Source: JACMLD01 sp039916305
GTDB taxonomy: Bacteria; Bacteroidota; Bacteroidia; Chitinophagales; Chitinophagaceae
DNA length: 64,000 nucleotides
Assembly: GCA_039916305.1 (NCBI GenBank)
Contig: JBDSLR010000006.1
Span: 186,001-250,000 of the forward strand
Direction: 5' to 3'
In this document: positions 45,093 through 53,851 of the stretch, piece after piece
Position numbering within the stretch: the stretch's first letter is position 1
Layout: every line of letters begins with the position of its first letter
The notes under the pieces: model-generated
Seen by the model: the letters and a program-made list of their open reading frames with translations, nothing else
The model's database searches: none
Told to the model about the DNA's origin: nothing
Program-made: the position numbers and the translations under genes

Positions 45093-45239
45093 CTATTTAA
45101 AAAACAGTTTAATAATTTCCTTTTCATTCGTTGACTGGTTTAGCACCAGCAGGTAATAAACGCCTGTTGCGATTTTGCCGGGACTTTGTATTGTTTTGCT
45201 GTCTCCCGGTCTGATATAAGGATTTACAATGACATGTGT
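45093..45239 (-). pseudogene. Remnant of a T9SS type A C-terminal sorting domain
   Basis: On the minus strand 48 codons after an in-frame stop at 45240-45242 read VIVNPYIRPGDSKTIQS, then PGKIATGVYYLLVLNQS, then TNEKEIIKLFFK and a stop at 45093-45095. The GVYYLLVLN...K-L-F-K ending is the typical final beta-strand set of T9SS sorting domains, which target proteins for type IX secretion. There is no start codon or upstream domain in this frame. It begins 25 bp downstream of the metalloprotease gene stop, in a different frame. It is either a decayed gene end or the former 3' end of that gene after frameshift. Confidence 0.5.
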
Positions 45240-45264
45240 TTACCGGGTACTATATGGCAATTTG

Positions 45265-45993
45265 TTATTTTGCCTGAGCGCCGGCCCCCGTTGTAGTGTT
45301 GCCGTTGAGTGGCATATTTTTTTCAATAGTGGAAGGGTTCATATAACGCTCATATTTAATGTCACCTTTATATACATAACCGGCACCGCGCCAGAAAACA
45401 GTATGCATGGTGTTCCTTATATAACTGCTCCACGCCTCCAGGTCCGTACCTAATCCATGCTGTATACAAATCATATCGGTGTGGTATTCAAAACGGTCAA
45501 GGTAGCCTGGGGATAAATGCCCGGCAGCCATTTTGATACATTGCCAGTTGTTCCGGGTTGAAAAATCAACTACGTGGCTCAACTCGTGTCCAATAATACC
45601 AACCCGTGCTTCAGTGCTTAGATTTGCAAACATCAGGGGCATAAGTTTGGCAGCTGTTTTATTGCTAATGGTGATTATGTAAGACCGTTTGCCCTTAGGC
45701 ATAAACATCGATAAAAATGTGGGCCTTGTTTTTAAGGTAGCAAATGATTTTTTTACCCGGAACTTAATCGAAATACTTTTTAATTCCGGAAAATGCGAAA
45801 GTGCCTGAAGTGTTTCTTTTTCATATCCCGGGGGTAACTGTTTGTGCAGTCCGTACTGTAGCAGGTCGCTGTTAGGCTGATTAACCTCTACAGCGTCAGC
45901 CATTATTTCAAGGGGTGCTATTTGCTGTGCGTTGGCCAGGTTTACCAGGATGCTGGCGGCCAGGGCAAGATGCGCCCATTTCATCTTTTTCAT
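45265..45993 (-). CDS. Putative exported zinc metallopeptidase with HELSH motif
   Basis: This 242-residue protein has a Sec signal ending near LANAQ. The zinc-binding motif is IIGHELSHVVDF (about 134-145), and a possible third ligand is in FEYHTDMICIQHG, 33 residues later. That spacing is gluzincin-like but the family was not identified. The rest has no recognised domain. The C-terminal ten residues (GNTTTGAGAQAK) are low-complexity and may be a product of a frameshift, because a T9SS sorting-domain remnant follows immediately in another frame. A start at 45984 is equally possible. It is monocistronic. Confidence 0.75.
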   Translation of the reverse strand: MKKMKWAHLALAASILVNLANAQQIAPLEIMADAVEVNQPNSDLLQYGLHKQLPPGYEKETLQALSHFPELKSISIKFRVKKSFATLKTRPTFLSMFMPKGKRSYIITISNKTAAKLMPLMFANLSTEARVGIIGHELSHVVDFSTRNNWQCIKMAAGHLSPGYLDRFEYHTDMICIQHGLGTDLEAWSSYIRNTMHTVFWRGAGYVYKGDIKYERYMNPSTIEKNMPLNGNTTTGAGAQAK

Positions 45994-46251
45994 CGTGCTG
46001 CATTAATATGCCGTAAAGCTACACATTGCAATAAAAAAAAATGGGCATAAGAGACGAACAAAGCAAATGAATCGGCGAAAAGGAAAATGGCATCGGCGAA
46101 TGACTGCCTGGCACAATGGCAAAGCAGCTATGCAACACATATTTTGAGTTTGTAAAGAAGCGGCATGCAGCTTTTTTTAACAGGCATAGGTAATTATACA
46201 GCAATTGGTCTTTGCGGTATGTTACAGCTAATGCAGTTGCGCTAAATACAA

Positions 46252-46259
46252 TATGTTTG
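46252..46259 (+). promoter_or_regulatory. -7 promoter element of the DUF1080 gene
   Basis: TATGTTTG matches the TAnnTTTG consensus exactly, 19 bp before the start codon at 46279. A TTG lies only 12 bp upstream, so the -33 box is unclear. Confidence 0.42.
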
Positions 46260-46278
46260 TACTACTAAAAATGCTGTT

Positions 46279-47115
46279 ATGAGAAAATATTTATTGCTGG
46301 CAGGTATAAGCTGTATTCTGGCCAGTTGCACGCTGCAGAATAAAGTTAGCAAAGCTACACCGCTGTTTAATGGAAAGGATTTGAACGACTGGACAATTAA
46401 AATAAAGGATCATCCAATCAATGAAAATTATGGCAATACCTTTAGCGTGGCAGACGGTGCTATGAAAGTGAGTTATGATAAGTATGATGATTTTAAAGAA
46501 CAATACGGGCATATATTTTACAAGAAAAAATTCAGCGCCTACCTGCTGGTGGTAGAATACCGGTTTACAGGTGAACAGGTAAAGAATGGCCCCGGGTGGG
46601 CTATCCGCAATAGTGGCGCCATGCTGCATTGCCAGCCGCCTGAAACAATGGATCTGCACCAGGATTTCCCCATTTCACTGGAAGAGCAATACCTCGGTGG
46701 CAATGGAAAAGATGAAAGATCTACTGCTAATTTATGTACACCTGGTACCAATGTGGTATTGGATAAACAATTGTATACACAGCATTGTGTTAATTCACGT
46801 TCTACAACATATCCCGGCGATCAATGGGTACATATTGAAGCACTGGTGCTGGGCGACTCCATCATTAAACATATAGCTGGCGCTGATACCGTACTGGTAT
46901 ATGAGAAACCACAGTACGACGGAAAGGATAAATGGGTAAAGCAAATGGGTTATAAAGATGGCGCACTGATAAAAGATGGCTATATCTCACTGCAGAGTGA
47001 GAGCCACCCGGTAGAATTCCGGAAAGTAGCAATATATAACCTGGAACGCTATATGTATAACCCTGCAAAATTGAAGCAAGTAATTGCATTGCTGCAAAAC
47101 AGGAAGAATAAATAG
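46279..47115 (+). CDS. DUF1080 (3-keto-disaccharide hydrolase-type) lipoprotein
   Basis: This 278-residue protein has a lipoprotein signal ending ISCILASCTLQ. A single DUF1080 concanavalin-like domain starts LFNGKDLNDWTIKIKD and includes YLLVVEYRFTGEQVKNGPGWAIRNSGAMLHCQ, DFPISLEEQYLGGNG, LYTQHCVNSRSTTYPGDQWVHIEAL and DGYISLQSESHPVEFRKVAIYNL. DUF1080 proteins are abundant in Bacteroidota, and characterised members cleave 3-keto-disaccharides. It is probably on the outer membrane and acts in carbohydrate use. It is followed 54 bp later by an MFS transporter gene, which may be co-transcribed. Confidence 0.9.
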   Translation: MRKYLLLAGISCILASCTLQNKVSKATPLFNGKDLNDWTIKIKDHPINENYGNTFSVADGAMKVSYDKYDDFKEQYGHIFYKKKFSAYLLVVEYRFTGEQVKNGPGWAIRNSGAMLHCQPPETMDLHQDFPISLEEQYLGGNGKDERSTANLCTPGTNVVLDKQLYTQHCVNSRSTTYPGDQWVHIEALVLGDSIIKHIAGADTVLVYEKPQYDGKDKWVKQMGYKDGALIKDGYISLQSESHPVEFRKVAIYNLERYMYNPAKLKQVIALLQNRKNK

Positions 47116-47169
47116 ACAGCAGCGCCGGGCACCGCGAAGACATTATAAAAAATATTTACCTTTCGCATT

Positions 47170-48363
47170 ATGGATGTGGCAGTTCTGAAACATAAATCTC
47201 CTGAACAATTAAGACTGGCCACCAGCGTGTTTTTTTTCATTTCCGGTTTTGGCTATTCTACCTGGGCTTCCAGGATACCTTCCGTGCAGCAAAACCTGCA
47301 CCTCAATGAAGCGCAGCTGGGCGCGGTACTGTTAGCCATGCCCATTGGTCTTATCTTAACACTGCCGGTTACGGGTAAACTACTGGGCCATTTTGAAAGC
47401 AAGGTAATCATGTTTGTGGGTGCACTTATTTTTAACAGCATGCTGGCATTGCCCGGTTTTGTAGTAAACACGGTGCAGCTGGTGCTGGTATTGTTTTGTT
47501 TTGGATCTGCCCGCAACCTCATGAACCTTTCTCTCAATACACAGGCGGTAGATGTACAAGCCCTGTACAGCAAATCAATCCTCACCACAATGCACGGTAT
47601 CTGGAGCCTCGCCGGTTTTGCGGGCGGTGGCCTTGGCTACCTGATGGCGCTTTTTAATGTGCATATGCGCTGGCACCTGTTGAGCGTAAGCTGTATACTT
47701 GTTATTACCGCTATTATATGTTTTCCCTACACGCTGGAGAAGAAGCCGGTGCAGCAGGTGAAAAAGCCCGTGTTTTCACTGCCCGATAAACAAATGATGA
47801 AGTTTGCATTGATTTGCTTTGGTGTAATGGCCTGCGAGAATATTATGTACGACTGGAGCGGTGTTTATTTTTTAAAAATCATTCACTCTTCCAAAGTTGC
47901 TTCAATTGGTGCTTACGTTATTTACATGGTCACTATGACCATTGGCCGCTTTGTGGGCGATAGGCTGGTGGCAGTGATTGGAATAAAAAAAATATTGATG
48001 TATAGCGGGTGGCTGGTGTTTGGAGGGCTAATGCTGGCAGTTATATTTCCTTACCAGCTTACTGCAGGTATTGGTTTTGCACTGGTTGGCCTGGGTGTTT
48101 CCTGCGTAGTGCCGCTGGTCTTCAGCATTGCGGGCAAACTAAAAGGCGCTAATACTGGGCAGTCGCTCGCGGCGGTCTCAACCATTGGTTACCTTGGCTT
48201 TTTACTGGTGCCCCCTATGGTAGGTTTTATTGCGCAAGCCACCAGTTTGCGCTGGTCCTTTGCCGTGGTAGCAATTATGTCTACCATCATTATTTTTAAT
48301 GTAGGGGCTATACCCGACGTGGAGGCAAAGGAGGAAGATATTGTGCTGGTTGAAGAGATATAA
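47170..48363 (+). CDS. MFS transporter, sugar-permease/YbjJ-like
   Basis: This 397-residue protein has 12 predicted membrane helices and starts RLATSVFFFISGFGYSTWASRIPSVQQNLHLNEAQLGAVLLAMPIG, the typical YbjJ/fucose-permease-like opening. The loop motif between helices 2 and 3 reads GKLLGHFESK. SLAAVSTIGYLGFLLVPPMVGFIA lies in the second half. It probably imports a small molecule or sugar in symport with protons. Pairing with the DUF1080 lipoprotein suggests a carbohydrate substrate, which is inference. The C-terminus is acidic and short. Confidence 0.9.
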   Translation: MDVAVLKHKSPEQLRLATSVFFFISGFGYSTWASRIPSVQQNLHLNEAQLGAVLLAMPIGLILTLPVTGKLLGHFESKVIMFVGALIFNSMLALPGFVVNTVQLVLVLFCFGSARNLMNLSLNTQAVDVQALYSKSILTTMHGIWSLAGFAGGGLGYLMALFNVHMRWHLLSVSCILVITAIICFPYTLEKKPVQQVKKPVFSLPDKQMMKFALICFGVMACENIMYDWSGVYFLKIIHSSKVASIGAYVIYMVTMTIGRFVGDRLVAVIGIKKILMYSGWLVFGGLMLAVIFPYQLTAGIGFALVGLGVSCVVPLVFSIAGKLKGANTGQSLAAVSTIGYLGFLLVPPMVGFIAQATSLRWSFAVVAIMSTIIIFNVGAIPDVEAKEEDIVLVEEI

Positions 48364-48395
48364 AGGGGTATAAAAAAACGCGTGGCGACAGCAAA

Positions 48396-49505
48396 TTATT
48401 TAACGCATTCATCAATTGCCTTGCTTATATTTTCCAGGCCGGTTTTAAAAGTTCTTGCACCTGTCCAGCCAAAACCTATGCGCATATAGGTATCCGGCAT
48501 GGCAAACCAGTGGCCGGGGCCTACCATGGTTTTATATGCCTGCATAAGCAGGTTGTAAAATTTTCCCGTGTCAATAGGAATATTGTTTTTAAAGCGTGCA
48601 AAGCAAACGACCCCGCCACCCGGCAAAATTGCTTCCAGCCTTGTTTCCTGTTGTAACCATTCGCGCAGCAAATTATAATTTTGCATGGCCTGTTTATTGA
48701 TGGCAAGCGCAAACTTTTCTTTCTGCTGGTAAAACTGGTAAGCTACCTCTTCATCCAATGCAGAATTGCTGATGTAGATCATTTCTTTAGCGGCCAGGAA
48801 AAGTTCTGATAGAGATTCATCCTGTGTTATCAGCCAGCCTATTCTTAAACCAGGGAGACCATAGGCTTTTGATAAAGAAGATACACTGATGACTTTACGG
48901 CTTTGCGATGCCATCACCGGGTAAGCTGTTTTAAAACACGCATCCCGGTAGGTTTCATCTGCCAGTAACCAAATGTCTTTTTGTTCTGCAATGGTAATGA
49001 GTGCTTGTAATTCTGAATTGGTCATCAGCATACCGGTGGGGTTGTGCGGCGTGGTAATGCTGATGAGTTTTGTATTGGATTGAATGGCTGCTGCTATGGC
49101 CTCTATATTCAGCCGCCAGTTTTCTTCAAATATTAAATCAATATAACTGATGCCGCAGCCAATGGTTACCGGTACTTCAATATTGGTGGCGTAATTGGGC
49201 CTTACCACAATTAAATGGTCTGCCGCAGTTAACAAAGCACTGTTAATAATGAACAAAGCGCCCGCTGCTCCATTAGTCAGCAATACCTGGTTTTCATCTT
49301 GTATGTCTGCATCAGCTGCTATCAATTTTCTTAATTCCACATGCCCGCGGTGGGCGATGTATTCCAGTTTCAGCTGATCAAGTTCCAGTTTCAGCTGGCC
49401 AAATTGAAGATCGGTTACAGAGCTTTCTGCCAGGTTGTACAAGATATTTCCATATCCGGTTTCTTCCGGCGATTCTTTTTCTATGGGCATGCGTTTGTAC
49501 AGCAT
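48396..49505 (-). CDS. Class I/II pyridoxal-phosphate aminotransferase
   Basis: This 369-residue fold-type I enzyme has TNGAAGALFIINSALL (phosphate-binding region), NPTGMLM, LLADETYRDACF (the Asp pairing with the PLP ring nitrogen) and the Schiff-base Lys in VSSLSKAYGLPGLRIGWLI. The C-terminal Arg region reads MRIGFGWTGARTFKTGL. The substrate is not specified by the motifs; it groups with broad-range aspartate/alanine aminotransferases. It is transcribed on its own, convergent with the MFS gene and upstream of the GlxA regulator in the same direction. Confidence 0.9.
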   Translation of the reverse strand: MLYKRMPIEKESPEETGYGNILYNLAESSVTDLQFGQLKLELDQLKLEYIAHRGHVELRKLIAADADIQDENQVLLTNGAAGALFIINSALLTAADHLIVVRPNYATNIEVPVTIGCGISYIDLIFEENWRLNIEAIAAAIQSNTKLISITTPHNPTGMLMTNSELQALITIAEQKDIWLLADETYRDACFKTAYPVMASQSRKVISVSSLSKAYGLPGLRIGWLITQDESLSELFLAAKEMIYISNSALDEEVAYQFYQQKEKFALAINKQAMQNYNLLREWLQQETRLEAILPGGGVVCFARFKNNIPIDTGKFYNLLMQAYKTMVGPGHWFAMPDTYMRIGFGWTGARTFKTGLENISKAIDECVK

Positions 49506-49651
49506 AAATGATGGGGCAGTGTATGGTTTTGTTTTACTGGATGCTATAGCTTTAGTTGGACAGGAATGGGTATCAATTTTTTTACCAAATCAGCAGGAGC
49601 GCTTTTTCAGGATCAGTGGCGGATACAATGAACAGATGACACCCGGTTTGG

Positions 49652-50635
49652 TCAATTAACAGATAATGCCCGGCTGTATTTATTTCGGTATTGAACAGGG
49701 GACAGGCCGGTAATTTTTTTAAAAGTTGTGCGGAATGCCTTTGTATCTGTATAACCAACATTGTACATCACTTCATTTACATTTTCCCGCGATGATTCAA
49801 GACTTTTTTTAGCAACTTCCATTTTTACCCGTTGTATATATTCAACTACTGTATTGGCAGTAGCTTTTTTAAACCGGCGTTCCAGGTTGCGGCGGCCCAG
49901 GGCAAGCATAGAAGCTAACTGATCTACCGTTATTTTTTCTTCAAAATTATGTTCAATAAATTCCTGCGCTTTTTTCACCGGTTCGTCGGTGTGTGATTTT
50001 TGTCCCTGGAAGATAATAAAAGGCGATTGGCTGATGCGGTCTATGTCAATCATAAATGCTTTGGCAGTCAGCACGGCAATGTCGCGTCCTGCATTTTTTT
50101 CTACCAGGTAAATAAGCAGGTTGAGATAAGAATAGGCGCCGCCGCTGGTGTAGATGCCATCTTCCGCTGTCATAATCTTATCATCTACCAGGTTCACATC
50201 TGGAAACATCGTTCTGAAGTCGTTGGCGGTTGTCCAGTGTGTGGCACATTGTTTTCCTTTCAGCAAACCGGTGGCGGCCAGGAAAAATGCCCCAATGCAA
50301 AAACTCACCAGTTCAGTGCCCTGTTCATAATGTTTCTTAATCCATGGAATAAATGCCGCATTTTCTTCCAGGGCCTTTGTATAATCTTCATGAATGGCCG
50401 GAATAATGATCATATCCGTTTTTTTTACCTGGTCTATTAAAAGGTCCGGCTTTATGGCAAAAAGGCCATTTCGTTGTATTGTTTCTGCGGAGAGCCCCAC
50501 CAGCTTTACATCAAATAAAGGTTCACGGCCCATTGAAGCGAGAAATTTATTTACTTCAAGCAATATCTGGTGGGTGCCGTCAATATTACTCAGGCTGGTA
50601 TGGCCAAGCGGTATTAATATAGAAACATGTTTCAT
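49652..50635 (-). CDS. GlxA-family AraC-type transcriptional regulator with DJ-1/PfpI domain
   Basis: This 327-residue protein has an N-terminal DJ-1/PfpI-like domain (HVSILIPLGHTSLSNIDG, IIIPAIHEDY, elbow VSFCIGAFFLAATGLL, ATHWTTANDFRTMFPDV) and a C-terminal AraC pair of helix-turn-helices (ITVDQLASMLALGRRNLERRFKKAT...NEVMYNVGYTDTKAFRTTFKKITGLSPVQYRNKY). The architecture is that of GlxA/FtrA regulators. The start at 50635 puts Met next to the first beta-strand; 50665 is upstream. It is divergent from the two-domain protein at 50749, which it may control. Confidence 0.92.
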   Translation of the reverse strand: MKHVSILIPLGHTSLSNIDGTHQILLEVNKFLASMGREPLFDVKLVGLSAETIQRNGLFAIKPDLLIDQVKKTDMIIIPAIHEDYTKALEENAAFIPWIKKHYEQGTELVSFCIGAFFLAATGLLKGKQCATHWTTANDFRTMFPDVNLVDDKIMTAEDGIYTSGGAYSYLNLLIYLVEKNAGRDIAVLTAKAFMIDIDRISQSPFIIFQGQKSHTDEPVKKAQEFIEHNFEEKITVDQLASMLALGRRNLERRFKKATANTVVEYIQRVKMEVAKKSLESSRENVNEVMYNVGYTDTKAFRTTFKKITGLSPVQYRNKYSRALSVN

Positions 50636-50748
50636 CTGGTAAATATAAAAAAATAATTGTCGCAATCACCTCCTTAGATTGCCGTGTTTGCACCCGCTTT
50701 GGTTTGGTGTATCATGGTAAGTTTGGGTTCAGCTTAAAATAAAATACC

Positions 50749-51645
50749 ATGGAAATATATACGCTGGCAGCAGATCTTAAACTTATTGGAAGCCGTGTAA
50801 AGACATTTCCTGCGGGAATAGGCGAAGCATTTGATGCTATGATAAAAACCTTGCCCGATGGAGAAAGCCGTTCTTATTATGGCTTTAGCAATATGGATGC
50901 CGGTGGAAACACTGGTTACTATGCCGCTGCAGCCGAGAAATTTCCGGAAGAAGCCGGAAAATATGGTTACGAAAGACACGCCATTCCGAAAGGCGATTAT
51001 TTAACCGTTTCCGTAACCGGGTGGCGTACAAAAACAGCTTGTATAAAAGATGTTTTTCATGAAATGATGCAGGATGAGCGCTATGATAATACCAAGCCCT
51101 GTATAGAGTGGTACAAGAATGATGATGAAATGATATGTATGTTATATGCAGATCCGGAAAAATTATTACTGACTGCCATTGCTGATGAAGCCGCTGAATT
51201 GCAGGCATTGTTTTCGCCATTGAATGAAGAGCAAATCAATGCGATTCCTTTTACAGACAGCTGGACGGCGGCGCAGCTGGCAACGCATATAACAAAATCA
51301 AACAGGGCCATGGCGCAGGCACTTGAAATGGAAGGAAGGCCAACGGAACGTAGTTCCAGCCAACGGGCGCAGGAATTAAGAGATACTTTTCTGGACTTTA
51401 CGGTCAGGTATACGTCACCTGCTTTTATTGTGCCTGCACCTGGGTATTACAAAAAAGAGGATGTTACAGATGCTTTACAACAGTCGTTTAACAGTATTAA
51501 AAAATATGCCAGTGAGGCAACTATTGCTGATATGATAAACCTGCCCCTGTTTGGTGAAATAACCAAACTTGAATTGCTTCATTTTGTATGTTACCATACG
51601 CGGCGGCATATTCACCAGTTGCAAAATATATTGACGTACTTATAG
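50749..51645 (+). CDS. Two-domain protein: GyrI-like/effector-binding N-half and DinB-like C-half
   Basis: This 298-residue protein's N-terminal 130 residues (SRVKTFPAGIGEAFDAMIKTLP, YYGFSNMDAGG, AIPKGDYLTVSVTG, CIEWYKNDDEMICMLY) resemble GyrI-like small-molecule-binding domains. The C-terminal 160 residues form a DinB-type four-helix bundle with metal-binding His in AAQLATHITKSNRAM and HTRRHIHQLQNIL. DinB-family proteins can be thiol-dependent transferases or stress proteins. The combination suggests ligand sensing plus enzymatic detoxification, but this is inference. It is divergent from the GlxA regulator (113 bp between starts) and upstream of an MFS efflux gene. Confidence 0.8.
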   Translation: MEIYTLAADLKLIGSRVKTFPAGIGEAFDAMIKTLPDGESRSYYGFSNMDAGGNTGYYAAAAEKFPEEAGKYGYERHAIPKGDYLTVSVTGWRTKTACIKDVFHEMMQDERYDNTKPCIEWYKNDDEMICMLYADPEKLLLTAIADEAAELQALFSPLNEEQINAIPFTDSWTAAQLATHITKSNRAMAQALEMEGRPTERSSSQRAQELRDTFLDFTVRYTSPAFIVPAPGYYKKEDVTDALQQSFNSIKKYASEATIADMINLPLFGEITKLELLHFVCYHTRRHIHQLQNILTYL

Positions 51646-51719
51646 ATTGCCGCGTGTAGCTGATTGCCAACTTACCAGTATATTGCGCTGCCGTAAGGGG
51701 TTAGCAATCACCTATATTT

Positions 51720-52970
51720 ATGACTGAAATAAATAGCAGAAGCAAACAGCAAAATTTTTTTTTGATATTGATGCTGGGTGCGCTGAACACCATTACACCT
51801 TTTTCAATTGATATGTACCTGCCGGGTTTTCCAGAGATAGCCCGGGATCTCCAGACCAATATCAGTAATGTAGCCTTGTCAGTCTCCACCTATTTTCTCG
51901 GCTTTGCTGCAGGCCAGATCATGTATGGCCCGTTGCTGGATCGTTTTGGCAGAAAACGTCCATTGTATATCGGGCTCAGTTTATACGTAGTAGCATCTTT
52001 TGCCTGTATCTCCTTTCATTCTATAGGCGGCTTGCTGCTTTTTCGCTTTGTGCAGGCACTTACCGGTTGTGTTGCATCTGTTGCTGCAATGGCCATGGTG
52101 CGTGATTTTTTTCCGGCAAAAGAAAGTGCTAAAGTTATTTCTTTGCTGGTACTGATCCTGGGCGCATCACCTTTACTGGCTCCTACCATCGGCAGTTTTA
52201 TAGTTACTTCCTGGGGCTGGCAGTGGGTATTTGTATTGCTGGCCATCATTGTGGTAATCATCCTCGTGCTTACTATTTTCTTTTTACCCGAAGGGCATGC
52301 GCCGGATACGGCTATATCCTTAAAACCGGAACCCATCATAAGCGGGTTCAAAGAAATTTTACTAACGCGGCAATTTTCCGTTTATGCATTGGCGGGAACT
52401 TTTTCTTTTGCAGGCCTGTTTGTATATGTGGCGGGTTCCCCGGCTATATTTATGGAAGAGTTTCAGGTAAATGCCCGAAGCTATGGCGGCATATTTGCGT
52501 TGTTGTCGGTGGGGTTTATTGGTGGAAGCCAGCTAAATCATCTATTAAGCCGCTACTGGTCAGCAGCACAAATTTTTAAAACAGGTGTAATAACAGAAGT
52601 AGGTGCAGCCATCATTTTTTTTATTGGCGCATACAATGAATGGTATGGTTTAGCGGGTAATATTGCCTGCCTCTTTGTAGTGCTTTCATGCGCAGGACTT
52701 ACTTATCCCAATGCTGCATCCATTGCGATGGCACCGTTTTCTAAAAACGCCGGAAGCGCAGCCGCATTATTGGGCTGTATACAGATTGGTGTTGGCGGAC
52801 TGATTTCTTCAGGTGTAGGCTTGCTTCCCTTTAAAGGCAGCGTGTCTACAGCCCTTACGATGGCAGCTTCAGCCTCCCTGGCACTGCTTATTTTATTCTT
52901 TGGGAGGAATGGTATAGCACAGCCTGCTGCAAATGATCAGGTAGTATCGAAAGAAGAAACGATATTGTAG
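51720..52970 (+). CDS. Bcr/CflA-family multidrug MFS transporter
   Basis: This 416-residue 12-helix transporter starts FLILMLGALNTITPFSIDMYLPGFPEIARDL, the Bcr/CflA signature, with MYGPLLDRFGRKRPLY as the conserved MFS loop. It has motif C-like LLVLILGASPLLAPTIGSFI in helix 5, typical of drug:H+ antiporters. It exports hydrophobic drugs or related compounds. It may form a functional unit with the two-domain protein upstream (74 bp gap). No promoter is obvious in the gap, so co-transcription is likely. Confidence 0.93.
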   Translation: MTEINSRSKQQNFFLILMLGALNTITPFSIDMYLPGFPEIARDLQTNISNVALSVSTYFLGFAAGQIMYGPLLDRFGRKRPLYIGLSLYVVASFACISFHSIGGLLLFRFVQALTGCVASVAAMAMVRDFFPAKESAKVISLLVLILGASPLLAPTIGSFIVTSWGWQWVFVLLAIIVVIILVLTIFFLPEGHAPDTAISLKPEPIISGFKEILLTRQFSVYALAGTFSFAGLFVYVAGSPAIFMEEFQVNARSYGGIFALLSVGFIGGSQLNHLLSRYWSAAQIFKTGVITEVGAAIIFFIGAYNEWYGLAGNIACLFVVLSCAGLTYPNAASIAMAPFSKNAGSAAALLGCIQIGVGGLISSGVGLLPFKGSVSTALTMAASASLALLILFFGRNGIAQPAANDQVVSKEETIL

Positions 52971-53280
52971 AATAGTTTTGTTTATGAAATTTCATACATT
53001 GTAAATTAATACACCTGTACCGGTTAGTTGCGGAATATCTTTTTTCTGTCTGAATGTTCAGGAATTTATAATGTCGCAATTTTCCTCTCATTTGTCGTAT
53101 CCGCAACCCATGCAACCAAAAGCTTCCCTATATATTTGTAAGATGAAACTTACGTACAGGTAAGGAAAAGAAAAAAATGAATTGCTGAACTTGCTTACCC
53201 TGGCGCAAAAGCGCTTTTTTATATCACAAACCGCTGTGCATCTAAAAAATAAAATCATCACCGTCTAAATAAAATTACAC
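52971..53280 (+). other. Intergenic region with -7 element, 6-codon frame and short terminator-like hairpin
   Basis: This 310-bp region has no convincing gene. TATATTTG (53131-53138) matches the -7 consensus. Shortly after, ATG at 53143 opens a 6-codon frame (MKLTYR, stop). Next, GGTAAG (53159-53164) can pair with either CTTAC before it or CTTACC at 53194-53199. GCGC-AAAA-GCGC then runs into TTTTTT (53203-53220). This could be a small attenuator upstream of the SRPBCC gene, or a chance arrangement. Confidence 0.35.
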
Positions 53281-53832
53281 ATGAGTATTATAATTGGTAT
53301 CATTAGTGGCATAGGCATCCTGATAGCCCTTCTGCTTATTATCGCCTTGTTTGTAAAAAAAGAGTATGCAATAGAGCGGGAAATAGTCATTAACCAACCA
53401 CTGCAAAAAGTATTCGGCTATATAAAATATTTGAAAAACCAGGATAACTACAGCGTATGGAATAAGCTGGACCCGGCGATGCAAAAAACCTATACTGGTA
53501 CAGACGGTACGGTTGGCTTTATGTATGCGTGGGACAGTACCAATAAACAAGCTGGGAAAGGAACGCAGGAAATCAGGTCAGTTGAAGAGGGGAAAAAAAT
53601 TGGCATGGGACTTCACTTTATAAGACCTTTTGACGGGCTCGCCAACGCGTACATGTCAACAACTGCTATGGCGGCAGATCAGACAAAAGTAAAATGGGGT
53701 ATTGATAGTAAAATGAAATATCCCATGAATATTATGCTGCTGTTTATGAATATGGATAGTATGATGGGAAAAGATTTAGAAGGAGGCCTGGGCAGCCTGA
53801 AAAAAATTCTTGAAAATGACGCACAGCATTAA
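53281..53832 (+). CDS. Membrane-anchored SRPBCC (START-like) family protein
   Basis: This 183-residue protein has one N-terminal transmembrane helix (IIGIISGIGILIALLLIIALFV). A polyketide-cyclase/START-like domain follows: AIEREIVINQPLQKVFGYIKYLKNQDNYSVWN, GTVGFMYAWDS, GTQEIRSVEEGKKIGMGLHFIRPF, KVKWGIDSKMKYPMNIM. The domain has a hydrophobic cavity that binds lipids or other small ligands. The ligand is unknown. Typical Bacteroidota homologues have the same anchored form. It is followed 19 bp later by a broken VOC gene and, further on, two DoxX genes in the same direction. Confidence 0.87.
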   Translation: MSIIIGIISGIGILIALLLIIALFVKKEYAIEREIVINQPLQKVFGYIKYLKNQDNYSVWNKLDPAMQKTYTGTDGTVGFMYAWDSTNKQAGKGTQEIRSVEEGKKIGMGLHFIRPFDGLANAYMSTTAMAADQTKVKWGIDSKMKYPMNIMLLFMNMDSMMGKDLEGGLGSLKKILENDAQH

Positions 53833-53851
53833 TCAGTAATTTTTAAATGAC

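Noticed and set aside
46019..46204. 61-codon minus-strand frame in the gap between the metalloprotease and DUF1080 genes
   Set aside because: No homologous motifs, no promoter, and an amino-acid composition typical of random AT-rich sequence.
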